DNA of 49,580 nt from Oscillospiraceae bacterium. GTDB taxonomy: Bacteria > Bacillota > Clostridia > Oscillospirales > Ruminococcaceae. The position numbers were made by a program, and so were the translations under genes. Positions 7,124 to 15,024 of this stretch are shown in pieces; the first letter of the stretch is position 1; each line of letters starts with the position of its first letter. The notes beneath the pieces were generated by a model, which was not told the DNA's origin, ran no database searches, and saw nothing but the letters and a program-made list of their open reading frames with translations. Location of the stretch: NCBI GenBank assembly GCA_012729855.1, contig JAAYCI010000035.1:1-49580 (forward strand), in the 5' to 3' direction.

Positions 7124-8052
7124 TGCCCTGCGGGCGGCGCACCTACTGCGGGCGGGCGAACTGCCGGCACACGGCGCACTGCCGCAAGCTGGAAGCGCAG
7201 CAGGAACAGGCCGCGGCAAAAAGTGGGGCAGACGTGCACGGCCCGGCACAGGGCCGTGCGCCGCGCCCGCGGCCAGCACCAAGCCCCAAAAAACCACTGG
7301 CCCGGCCGGCTGATGTGGTTTACCTGTACGACGGCAGCCTACCGGGGTTTTACTGCTGCGTATATGAAAGCGTTTATAGCCATGAGCTGCCGCTGGCGAT
7401 TTGGCCCGAAGATGACGCACCGCCCACATTGTTCCGGCAGAAGCTGATAGCCACCGAACAGGACAAAGCCGAGCGGGTGCGCGCGTCGGTACCGAAGAAG
7501 ATTTCGGCGGCGGCGCTGGAGCTGGTGGAAACGGTTTATCTAAGCTGCCTGGCAGAAAAGGAAATAGCCATGCTGCGCTTCTTGCTGCTGGGCTACCAGC
7601 GGGGCCGCCCTGTAATGCAGATGCTGGGCCACGCCGATGTGGCACCCATGCTGGCGGCGCAAAAGCATCTGGGCGGTGAAGCCCATCTGCTGCTGGGGTT
7701 TGTGCGGTTCTCCGACTATGACGGCGTGCTGGGCGCCACCATCAGCCCAAAAAACTTTATTTTGCCGTTCATTGCGTCCCATTTTGTGTCACGCTACGCG
7801 CAAGAGGATTTTTTGATCTACGATAAAACACACAAGGCGGCGCTGATTTACGAGCAGGGCCGGCAGCGCATTGTACCCATGGAGGGCATTGTATTCCCCA
7901 AAGCCAGCGAGGCCGAGGAGGCTTATCGTGCGATGTGGAAGCAGTTTTACAATACCATCAGCATTGAGGCACGCGAGAACCCCCGCTGCCGTATGACACA
8001 CATGCCCAAACGCTATTGGGAAAATATGCTGGAAGTGCAAGATTTATTATAA
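7102..8052 (+). CDS. Putative DNA repair/metabolism protein (TIGR03915-like) with Cys-rich N-terminal extension
   Basis: A 316-residue partner of the preceding radical-SAM protein; the two families usually occur together. The conserved core starts about residue 72 (VVYLYDGSLPGFYCCVYE) and ends with the typical 'FYNTISIEARENPRCRMTHMPKRYWENM'-type tail. Before it is an unusual extension: four cysteines in a C-x5-C-x4-C-x5-C pattern (Cys10, 16, 21, 27) with His23 and His26, then a Pro/Lys/Arg-rich linker. This could be a metal-binding finger. AGGAGG at 7089-7094 supports the start at 7102; an alternative ATG at 7123 (TGATG overlap) would keep all four cysteines. The molecular activity is unknown. 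Confidence 0.8.
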   Translation: MPGKSDVMPCGRRTYCGRANCRHTAHCRKLEAQQEQAAAKSGADVHGPAQGRAPRPRPAPSPKKPLARPADVVYLYDGSLPGFYCCVYESVYSHELPLAIWPEDDAPPTLFRQKLIATEQDKAERVRASVPKKISAAALELVETVYLSCLAEKEIAMLRFLLLGYQRGRPVMQMLGHADVAPMLAAQKHLGGEAHLLLGFVRFSDYDGVLGATISPKNFILPFIASHFVSRYAQEDFLIYDKTHKAALIYEQGRQRIVPMEGIVFPKASEAEEAYRAMWKQFYNTISIEARENPRCRMTHMPKRYWENMLEVQDLL

Positions 8053-8079
8053 ATAAATTACTATTATGGGAGAATATAG

Positions 8080-8394
8080 TTGAAAAATGTAAAAATCACC
8101 GTGCTGAGGAAGCTATTTTTGCAGGATTTTTCTGATATTTATTTAGCACCAGAGAACGAGGCCGGCCCTTGCCCGTTGGTGCAGGAAGGGCAGGTTTTCC
8201 TGTACACAGGCAGCGCCGAGATGCCGGCCGGCTTTTGCCCCTGGGCATGGATAGACATTTACCGGGGGGTCAATGCACTGTCGGCCGGGGCCAGCTATAC
8301 ACCCTGGAACCGCACCGATGGGCAGCAGGTGCTGTGCTGCACAGACGGTGTGCGGCCGGTGGTATTCCTGCTGGAAGCGCTGGGGGCAGAATGA
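8080..8394 (+). CDS. TIGR04076-family protein
   Basis: A 104-residue protein of unknown function. It starts at a TTG (8080) preceded by GGGAGA, which gives the family-like N-terminus MKNVKITVLRKLF. Conserved-looking features are 'GPCPLVQEGQ', 'GFCPWAWIDIYRGVNALSAG' and the C-terminal 'CCTDGVRPVVF'. The repeated Cys and Trp residues suggest a metal or cofactor site. It begins 27 bases after the DNA-repair-type gene and is probably in the same transcript. The following 128 bases (8395-8522) hold no gene or clear terminator. Confidence 0.75.
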   Translation: MKNVKITVLRKLFLQDFSDIYLAPENEAGPCPLVQEGQVFLYTGSAEMPAGFCPWAWIDIYRGVNALSAGASYTPWNRTDGQQVLCCTDGVRPVVFLLEALGAE

Positions 8395-8522
8395 TGCAAG
8401 TGTTTTTGAGCGTGTGTGGATAATGCAGTCAGCCTGCGCCGTCTGGCATTGTTACAAAACAGTGATTATGTGTAGCGATGCTTTATTATTTTGCAATGAC
8501 AGCAGTACAAGGAGGATGGATT

Positions 8523-8927
8523 ATGATTGACTTTACAAGGATAGGGGTTCGCTTGCTGGTGAAGGATTTTGCTAAGTGCTACGATTTTTATACCGAAGCC
8601 ATGGGCCTGGTGCCTGTATGGGGAGACCGTAATGGGCCCTACACCTCGTTTACCGGTGCCGCCGGCGCAGAGCCCAATTTTGCCATTTTTCTGGTGGCCA
8701 ACATGGCGTTGTACGAGGGTTATGCTCCGCCTCAAAACGGTGGGGGAGACCAGGTGCAGCTGGTGCTGCCCTGCGACGATGTGGACAAAGCTTATATAGA
8801 ACTGAAAGCAAAGGGCGTTGAGTTTTTGGGCGAGCCTCAAACCATTGAGGACTGGGGCATGCGCTGCGTGGTACTGCGCGACCCCGAGGGGAACCTGCTT
8901 GAACTGAACGACTCCGGCAGTGCCTGA
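8523..8927 (+). CDS. VOC-superfamily (glyoxalase/bleomycin-resistance-like) protein
   Basis: A 134-residue single vicinal-oxygen-chelate domain made of paired beta-alpha-beta-beta-beta modules: the first opens with GVRLLVKDFAKCYDFYTEAMGL, the second ends with WGMRCVVLRDPEGNLLEL. The Glu in the last strand is a usual metal ligand. VOC proteins range from isomerases and dioxygenases to drug-binding proteins, so substrate cannot be named. The ATG at 8523 follows AAGGAGG; the frame is open to 8478, but that start has no ribosome site. Confidence 0.85.
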   Translation: MIDFTRIGVRLLVKDFAKCYDFYTEAMGLVPVWGDRNGPYTSFTGAAGAEPNFAIFLVANMALYEGYAPPQNGGGDQVQLVLPCDDVDKAYIELKAKGVEFLGEPQTIEDWGMRCVVLRDPEGNLLELNDSGSA

Positions 8928-9047
8928 TGATTTGGCAGTGCAATAGGGCAAGTTTGGTGCTGGATAAGCGGCCGTTTTGCGGCGGCTGTCCAATGCAGTG
9001 AAAAAGCTTTGGGTGCCGCTTTTGGCGGCAAATATTAATAGTACCAC

Positions 9048-9097
9048 AAATATTTATACCGGATACACACAAAAATGTGTATCCGGTATAAATATTT
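9048..9097. terminator. Very long perfect hairpin between convergent genes
   Basis: Two perfectly complementary 22-base arms (9048-9069 and 9076-9097) flank the loop CAAAAA. The outer third is A/T only, so each strand ends in a U-rich tail. It lies between the VOC gene and thrS, which converge, and most simply is a bidirectional terminator, though unusually long. Confidence 0.75.
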
Positions 9098-9110
9098 AAG
9101 CGAATAATGC

Positions 9111-11015
9111 TTATAGTGAACGGTTGACAATTTCCTCCGTGGTGGCGGCGATAAAGTCTGCGACGGATTTGGTGCCGCCGCGCTCCTCCTTGCGGGCGCG
9201 CACGGCCACGGTGCCGTCGGCCATCTCCTTGTCGCCCATTACCAGCATGTAGGGGATTTTCTTCAACTGAGCCTCACGAATTTTATAGTTCATCTTTTCA
9301 TTGCGTAGGTCTGCCTCGGCGCGAATGCCGGCGGCCTCCAGCTTGGCCAGCACCTCGTGGGCATAGGCGTGGTGGGCCTCGCTGATGGGCACCAGCATCA
9401 CCTGCGTGGGGGCCAGCCAGGTGGGGAAGGCGCCGGCAAAGTGTTCAATCAAAATGCCGATGAAACGCTCAATAGAACCCAAAAGCGCGCGGTGGATCAT
9501 CACCGGGCGGTGGCGCTCGCCGTCCTCGCCCACATACTCCAGCTCAAAGCGTTCGGGCATCTGGAAGTCCAGCTGGATGGTGGCGCACTGCCAGGTGCGG
9601 CCAATGGCGTCTACCAGGTGGAAGTCCAGTTTGGGGCCGTAGAACGCGCCGTCGCCCTCGTTCACGGTGTAGTCGCGGCCCAGCTCTTCCATCGCGGCGC
9701 GCAGGTCGGCGGTGGCGGTTTCCCAGGTGGCCTCGTCGCCCATGTGGTCTTCCGGCATGGTGGACAGTTCGATCTTGTAGTCAAAACCGAACATCGAGTA
9801 GATTTCGTCGGTCAGCCGGATGACGCCCTTGATCTCCTCCTTGATTTGGCTCTCCATCATGTAGATGTGGGCGTCGTCTTGGGTAAAGCTGCGCACCCGC
9901 ATCAGGCCGTGCAGCGCACCCGACAGCTCGTGCCGGTGCACCAGGCCCAGCTCGGCCATGCGCAGGGGCAGCTCGCGGTAGCTGTGCAGGCTGTTTTTGT
10001 ACACCAGCATGGCGCCGGGGCAGTTCATGGGCTTGATGGCAAAGGCGGTATCGTCTATTTCAGTGGTATACATGTTGTTTTTGTAATGACCCCAGTGGCC
10101 GCTGCGCTGCCACAGCGATTGGTTCAGCATGATGGGCGTGCTGATCTCTTTATAGCCGTCGCGGTGGTGCAGCTCGCGCCAGTAGTCCAGCAAATTGTTT
10201 TTGATCGCCATGCCGTTGGGCAGGAAGAAGGGGAAGCCGGGGCCCTCGTCCATCATGGCAAAGATGCCCAGCTCGCGGCCCAACTTGCGGTGGTCGCGCT
10301 TTTTGGCTTCCTCCAGCAGGGCCAGGTGGGCCTCCAGTTCGCTGGCCTTGGGGTAGGCGGTGCCGTAAATGCGGCTGAGCATGGGCAGGCGGGAATCGCC
10401 GTGCCAGTAGGCGCCGGTAGCGTTTGTCAGTTTGATGGCTTTCAGCGGCGCGGTGGTGAGCAGGTGGGGGCCGGCGCACAGGTCGGTAAACTCGCCCTGG
10501 CGGTAAAGGCTGATCTCCTCCCCGGCGTCGGCGTGCTTTTGAATGAGCTCCAGCTTGTAGGGCTGGTCCTTGAACAGGGCCATCGCATCGGCGGGGGACA
10601 CCAGAATGCGCTCAATGGGCAGCGCTTCCTTAACAATTTTGCGCATTTCGTCCTCGATGGCGGTGAGGTCCTCCGGCGTGAAGGCGGGCGAGATGTCGAA
10701 GTCGTAGTAGAAGCCGTCGGCCACAGCGGGGCCAATGGCGAACTTGGCGGCGGGATGAAGCCGCAGCACCGCCTGGGCCAGAATGTGGCTGCCGGTATGC
10801 CAGAAAGCGTGGCGGCCGTCGGGGTCATCGAAGGTGCAAATCTCTACCGCACAGTCCCTGAGCAGTTCGGTGCGCAGGTCGCAGGCAACGCCGTCCACCC
10901 GGGCGGCGCAGGCGGCCTTGTACAGCCCGGCGCCCAGGCTCCGGGCAATCTCGGCAACCTGGATGCCTGGCTCGTATTGTTTGACAATGCCATCTTTCAA
11001 CGTAATGTTAATCAT
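9111..11015 (-). CDS. thrS: Threonyl-tRNA synthetase
   Basis: A 634-residue class II synthetase charging tRNA-Thr. Domains in order: TGS (1-60), editing domain with the HxxxH motif HTGSH (about residues 72-76) and GFYYDFD, then the catalytic core. That core has the zinc-ligand Cys in KPMNCPGAM and motif 2 in RHELSGALHGLMRVRSFTQDDAH. The anticodon-binding domain forms the C-terminus. Length is normal. Expression is probably set by the T-box leader upstream (11171-11411), so it rises when tRNA-Thr is uncharged. Confidence 0.97.
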   Translation of the reverse strand: MINITLKDGIVKQYEPGIQVAEIARSLGAGLYKAACAARVDGVACDLRTELLRDCAVEICTFDDPDGRHAFWHTGSHILAQAVLRLHPAAKFAIGPAVADGFYYDFDISPAFTPEDLTAIEDEMRKIVKEALPIERILVSPADAMALFKDQPYKLELIQKHADAGEEISLYRQGEFTDLCAGPHLLTTAPLKAIKLTNATGAYWHGDSRLPMLSRIYGTAYPKASELEAHLALLEEAKKRDHRKLGRELGIFAMMDEGPGFPFFLPNGMAIKNNLLDYWRELHHRDGYKEISTPIMLNQSLWQRSGHWGHYKNNMYTTEIDDTAFAIKPMNCPGAMLVYKNSLHSYRELPLRMAELGLVHRHELSGALHGLMRVRSFTQDDAHIYMMESQIKEEIKGVIRLTDEIYSMFGFDYKIELSTMPEDHMGDEATWETATADLRAAMEELGRDYTVNEGDGAFYGPKLDFHLVDAIGRTWQCATIQLDFQMPERFELEYVGEDGERHRPVMIHRALLGSIERFIGILIEHFAGAFPTWLAPTQVMLVPISEAHHAYAHEVLAKLEAAGIRAEADLRNEKMNYKIREAQLKKIPYMLVMGDKEMADGTVAVRARKEERGGTKSVADFIAATTEEIVNRSL

Positions 11016-11170
11016 AAAATACTGCTCCTTATGTCAATATGGCTTATAAAATGTAAAGTGAAAAATAAGAAAAAACAGACAAAAATTAGCTGAGCAGACA
11101 AACCGCCGGCGGGCAAGGCAGCGGCCTGCCCGCGCAGGGTTGCCTGCGCCGGTGCAGCATCGCCGTTTGG

Positions 11171-11411
11171 AATAAAAAAACACCCCGGCCCCACATAGGG
11201 GCCGGGGTGGGAAAATCCCACGGTTCCACCCGGCTTGCGCGCTAAAAGGCGCGCCACTCTTGGCAACGGCTGCTGTAACGGGCAGGCCCGGCAGAAGTTC
11301 GCTTCTGCGGCTGGTGCGGTGGTAGGCGGCAGGTTTGGCAAGGCGTTTCCAGCAGTGCGCCCTCTCTTTTTGCCAAATGGCTGCGGCCCGTGTCCGCGTC
11401 ATCGCTTTTGT
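11171..11411 (-). ncRNA. T-box riboswitch leader of thrS
   Basis: On the minus strand the canonical T-box sequence GGGTGGAACCGTGGG (complement of 11217-11231) is followed directly by a 12-bp G/C terminator stem (11181-11192 with 11198-11209) and a U-run. Upstream are a stem I-like region with AGAGAGGGCGC and CTGCTGGAAA, matching the AG-bulge/distal-loop signature. Candidate specifier codons are two adjacent ACC (Thr) triplets, complements of 11318-11323. Uncharged tRNA-Thr would favour the antiterminator. The exact specifier was not proved by folding. Confidence 0.9.
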
Positions 11412-11417
11412 GTTAGA

Positions 11418-11446
11418 AGTTTAGCACCGGCGGGGGCAATTGTCAA
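11418..11446 (-). promoter_or_regulatory. Promoter of the thrS T-box leader
   Basis: On the minus strand TTGACA (complement of 11441-11446), 17 bases, TAAACT (complement of 11418-11423). Transcription would begin near 11411, just before the T-box stem I. Confidence 0.8.
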
Positions 11447-11518
11447 GGTTTGGCAACAGAATGCGGCATGTGCCAATTATTTATATGCCTTAATAATACC
11501 TATATAAAGTGTTAGACC

Positions 11519-11547
11519 TTGACAACGGCCTGCGCGGGTTTTACAAT
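11519..11547 (+). promoter_or_regulatory. Promoter of rny
   Basis: TTGACA (11519-11524), 17 bases, TACAAT (11542-11547). The leader to the TTG start is about 135 bases; nothing riboswitch-like was recognised in it. Confidence 0.75.
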
Positions 11548-11688
11548 GTTGATATGGTGAAATTGTGTGGCACTGCGTCCATGCGCAGGCCGTTCAGCGG
11601 GCCCCGCCTATAAATGTTTGTACGGGCGACGATTATAGGCGGTCACCCACCATAAAACCCAATCCCGACTATTAAGGAGTGACCCAAA

Positions 11689-13245
11689 TTGCCGGAAACC
11701 TGGATTATCATCCTGGTGGCAGTCGTGGTCGTTGTTTTAGCTGCGTTTATTGCATTCCGCGCCGGCATTGCGTTTCGCCGGCGTGCTGCAGAGCAGGCCG
11801 TCGGTTCGGCGGAGGAAGAAGCTAAAAAAATTGTCAACGATGCCATCAAAAATGCAGAGCAAAAGCTGAAAGAAGCGGCCGTGGAGGCCAAGGACCAAGC
11901 CTATCAACTGCGGCAGGAAGCCGAAAAAGAGATCAAGGATCGCAGAGCTGAGGTGACACGCCAGGAACGGCGTATCGACCAAAAAGAAGAAGCGATGGAT
12001 AAAAAGACCGAGGCGCTGGAAAAACGCGAGGAAGACCTTGCCCAGCGCAAGGAACTGGCCGAGGCCCGCCTGGCTGAAATTGAGCAGATAAAAGAGCGGG
12101 AGCTGCAGAAGCTGGAGAGCATTGCCTCGCTCACACAAGAGGAAGCCCGCGGCGTGTTGCTGAGCCGCCTGGACGAGCAGCTGACCCATGAAAAAGCGGT
12201 GAAGATCTCCGCGTTCGAGACCAACATCAAGGACGAGGCGGACGACTTGGCCCGCGAGCTGATTGGCCAGGCCATCGCCCGTTGCGCGGCCGACCATTCC
12301 AGCGAGGCCACCATCTCGGTGGTGGCGCTGCCCAGCGACGAGATGAAGGGCCGCATCATCGGCCGCGAGGGCCGCAACATCCGCGCGCTGGAGACCGCCA
12401 CCGGCGTCGATTTGATCATCGACGACACGCCCGAGACCATCACGCTGAGCAGCTTTGACCCGGTGCGCCGCGAGGTGGCCCGCCAAACGCTGGAGAAGCT
12501 GATTGCCGACGGCCGCATCCACCCCGCCCGTATTGAGGAGATGGTGGAGAAAAGCCGGCGCGAGATGGAGCTGGTGATGAAGCGCGAGGGCGAAAAGGCC
12601 GTGATGGAAGTGGGCCTGCACAGCGTGCACCCCGACATCGTAAAGCTGATTGGCCGCCTGAAGTACCGCACCAGCTATGGCCAGAACGTGCTGAACCACA
12701 GCCTGGAGGTGGCCAACCTTTCGGGCATTATGGCGGCGGAGCTGGGCCTGAACGTGACCCAGGCCAAGCGCGCGGGCCTGTTGCACGACATTGGCAAGGC
12801 GCTGGACCACGAGATTGAGGGCAGCCACGTGCAGATAGGTGTGGACGTGGCCAAGAAGTACAAGGAGAGCCCGGCGGTCATCCATGCCATCGAGGCCCAC
12901 CACGGTGACACCGAGCCCACCACCACGCTGGCTTTCATCGTAACGGCGGCCGATGCTATCAGCGCCGCGCGGCCGGGCGCCCGCCGCGAGAACCTGGAAA
13001 GCTACATCAAGCGGCTGGAAAACCTGGAGGAGATCACCAAGAGCTTTGCCGGGGTGGAGAGCAGCTACGCCATCCAGGCCGGGCGCGAGGTGCGCATTCT
13101 GGTGAAGCCCGAGATGGTGAGCGACGACCAGCTGGTGCTGCTGGCCCACGATATCAGCGAGAAGATTGAAAACGAGCTGGACTACCCGGGCCAAATCAAG
13201 GTGAACGTGGTGCGCGAGAGCCGCGCTATCGACTACGCCAAGTAA
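11689..13245 (+). CDS. rny: Ribonuclease Y
   Basis: A 518-residue membrane-anchored endoribonuclease that starts mRNA decay in Firmicutes. An N-terminal membrane segment (about residues 3-22) is followed by a long charged coiled coil (about 35-195), a KH RNA-binding domain ([15 protein letters not shown], near 222-236) and an HD domain whose metal-binding pair is in [12 protein letters not shown]. The start is a TTG at 11689 with AAGGAGT 8 bases upstream; no better ATG gives the membrane anchor. ymdB follows, as in Bacillus, but after a terminator and a 372-base gap. Confidence 0.96.
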   Translation: MPETWIIILVAVVVVVLAAFIAFRAGIAFRRRAAEQAVGSAEEEAKKIVNDAIKNAEQKLKEAAVEAKDQAYQLRQEAEKEIKDRRAEVTRQERRIDQKEEAMDKKTEALEKREEDLAQRKELAEARLAEIEQIKERELQKLESIASLTQEEARGVLLSRLDEQLTHEKAVKISAFETNIKDEADDLARELIGQAIARCAADHSSEATISVVALPSDEMKGRIIGREGRNIRALETATGVDLIIDDTPETITLSSFDPVRREVARQTLEKLIADGRIHPARIEEMVEKSRREMELVMKREGEKAVMEVGLHSVHPDIVKLIGRLKYRTSYGQNVLNHSLEVANLSGIMAAELGLNVTQAKRAGLLHDIGKALDHEIEGSHVQIGVDVAKKYKESPAVIHAIEAHHGDTEPTTTLAFIVTAADAISAARPGARRENLESYIKRLENLEEITKSFAGVESSYAIQAGREVRILVKPEMVSDDQLVLLAHDISEKIENELDYPGQIKVNVVRESRAIDYAK

Positions 13246-13273
13246 AAAGGTTCGTAAACAAACGCATATTGTG

Positions 13274-13302
13274 GCCGGGCGCCAGACGGGGCCCGGCTTT
13301 TT
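13274..13302 (+). terminator. Terminator after rny
   Basis: GCCGGGC (13274-13280) pairs with GCCCGGC (13291-13297), followed by TTTTT (13298-13302). Confidence 0.8.
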
Positions 13303-13369
13303 CAATCCCGGGTGATGTGCCTCTACCACCGGCTGCGGCGCTGCCCGGCGCCGGTACAGCGTCGCCCGT

Positions 13370-13600
13370 CACCAGCGGATAAGAGGCTTGGCACACTGAC
13401 GTTGCTTGCCTGGATAAGTAGCGTGTGCCGGGCGCCGCCGCACCAACACCGGGCAGCGCCGCAGCCTTGCATTGAGGTGCACCTGAACCGTAAGAGTGCC
13501 GCAGGATGCGAGGCGTAGGTGGCCAGGTAAGTAGAATGTGGCAGGCGCGGGCACGCCGGCACCGGGCAGCAACACAACCTGGCTGGCAAGTAAGCAGCAG
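13370..13600. repeat. Diverged tandem repeat in the rny-ymdB gap
   Basis: Two related segments, near 13409-13472 and 13528-13585, share the order CC(T)GG-(A)TAAGTAG, GTG(C/G)C(G/A)GGCGC, CACCGGGCAGC and CAACCT/GCAGCCT, with an estimated three-quarters of positions alike by eye. A weaker third copy may begin near 13320. The 372-base gap has no convincing gene. It could be a decayed mobile or intergenic repeat, or a structured leader for ymdB. Confidence 0.4.
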
Positions 13601-13617
13601 TAGAAAGGGAGAAGAGC

Positions 13618-14382
13618 ATGCGCATTCTTTGCGTGGGCGATGTGGTGGGCACGCCGGGGCTGGAGCTGGCCATCAGCCGGCTGCCGGCCCTGCGGCGCAC
13701 CGAGCAGGCCGATTTTATTATTGTGAACGGCGAGAACAGCGATAAATCGGGTGTGGGGCTGCCCCACGCGGCGGCCGAGCAGCTGCTGCAGGTGGCCGAC
13801 GTGGTGACCACGGGCAACCACTGCCACCGCCGGGCCGACGAGAGCCTGTACACCGAAAACCCCACCGTGCTGCACCCGGCCAACTACCCCTACACCGAGG
13901 ATGCCGCCGGCTGCTGTGAAATAGACACCGGCCGCCTGGGCGTTTTGCGGGTGATCAACCTGGCGGGCGTGGCGTGGATGGAGCCGATTGACAGCCCCTT
14001 TACCCGGGCGGACGCCCTGCTGGCCAAAGGCGCGGCGCGTTTTACGGTGGTGGACGTCCACGCCGAATCCACCGCCGAGAAAAAGGCGCTGGCCTTTTAC
14101 CTGGATGGCCGGGTGAGTGCCGTGTTTGGCACCCACACCCACGTGCAGACGGCCGACGAACAGATACTGCCCGGCGGCACGGGTTATATCACCGACGTGG
14201 GGATGACCGGCCCGTCCGTCAGCGTTATTGGCATACAGCCGCAGTTGGCGGTTAAAAAGCAGCGGGAGCATGTGCCGGTGCAGTTCAAGGTGGCCGATGG
14301 CCCGCTGATGCTGAACGCCGTGCTTTTCACGCTGGACGACATAAGCGGATTGTGTGTGGATGTGCGGCGAATTTACGAGTAA
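13618..14382 (+). CDS. ymdB: YmdB-family metallophosphoesterase
   Basis: A 254-residue calcineurin-like phosphoesterase of the YmdB group (2',3'-cyclic-nucleotide phosphodiesterase activity; regulates biofilm genes in Bacillus). Metal ligands are visible: Asp8 in CVGDVVG, Asn and Glu in VNGENSD, Asn-His in TTGNHCHRR, and the later 'FGTHTHVQTADE' and 'TDVGMTG'. The GNH motif is followed by CHRR instead of the more common TWD, a small departure. GGGAGAAGAG precedes the ATG. Its position after rny follows the usual gene order. Confidence 0.9.
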   Translation: MRILCVGDVVGTPGLELAISRLPALRRTEQADFIIVNGENSDKSGVGLPHAAAEQLLQVADVVTTGNHCHRRADESLYTENPTVLHPANYPYTEDAAGCCEIDTGRLGVLRVINLAGVAWMEPIDSPFTRADALLAKGAARFTVVDVHAESTAEKKALAFYLDGRVSAVFGTHTHVQTADEQILPGGTGYITDVGMTGPSVSVIGIQPQLAVKKQREHVPVQFKVADGPLMLNAVLFTLDDISGLCVDVRRIYE

Positions 14383-14472
14383 ACGCACGCAAAGCTTGTG
14401 AGGCAAACGTAAAAACACCCGGTGGTTTTGCGTTTGCAGAGTATAAATGGAGAGAAGAAGGAGAGAAACCCT

Positions 14473-15024
14473 ATGAGTGAAGCGCTTTTGGTAATCGACC
14501 TGCAGGAAACCTTTTTTGACGCACAGGAAAATCCCATCTATAATGCCGGTTCACTGGTGCGCACGGCCAACAATTTGATTGACGACCTGCGCGCGCGCGG
14601 CGCCCTCATTGTGTTTGTGCAGCACGATGACGCCGACCCGGTGGATGACTTCCACCCCGGTAAACCCAGCTGGGAAATACACGCCGGCCTGCACCGCCAG
14701 CCGGAAGACCCGGTGGTGCGCAAACAACACAACGATGCTTTCTGCGAGACAAACCTGCACCAGCTGCTGCAGGAAAAGGGTGTTAAAACCCTGCACTTTG
14801 CCGGCGCGCAAACCGAGCTGTGCATGGACACCACCATCCGCTGCGCCTACAGCCAGGGCTACCGCGACAATTACATCTACCGGGGCGCCCACAGCACGCG
14901 GAACGGCCCGTTTATGAAAGCGCACCAGATCATCACCTACCACCAGAATCTCTGGGACGGGCGCTTTGCCACGCTGATGGCCGACGCGAACACCCCCATA
15001 GAAGGGACGGACCTTTTCGAATGA
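14473..15024 (+). CDS. Isochorismatase-family cysteine hydrolase
   Basis: A 183-residue alpha/beta hydrolase of the isochorismatase/nicotinamidase superfamily. The full catalytic triad is present: Asp9 (LVIDLQ), Lys84 (VVRKQHNDAF) and Cys117 (GAQTELCMDTT), followed by the usual 'AYSQGY'. Family members hydrolyse amides such as nicotinamide, or enol ethers; the nicotinamidase metal-binding triad is not obvious, so the substrate is open. The ATG at 14473 is preceded by AGAAGGAGAG; the frame is open back to 14422. Its stop overlaps the prfC start (ATGA), implying co-expression. Confidence 0.85.
   Translation: MSEALLVIDLQETFFDAQENPIYNAGSLVRTANNLIDDLRARGALIVFVQHDDADPVDDFHPGKPSWEIHAGLHRQPEDPVVRKQHNDAFCETNLHQLLQEKGVKTLHFAGAQTELCMDTTIRCAYSQGYRDNYIYRGAHSTRNGPFMKAHQIITYHQNLWDGRFATLMADANTPIEGTDLFE

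Noticed and set aside
9357-11093. Long plus-strand ORF (578 codons) opposite thrS
   Set aside because: Gly/Val/His/Gln-rich antisense product of a GC-rich gene; no ribosome site, and thrS is certain on the other strand.
13246-13617. CRISPR array
   Set aside because: The repeats are diverged, only two or three copies, and lack uniform spacers or cas genes.
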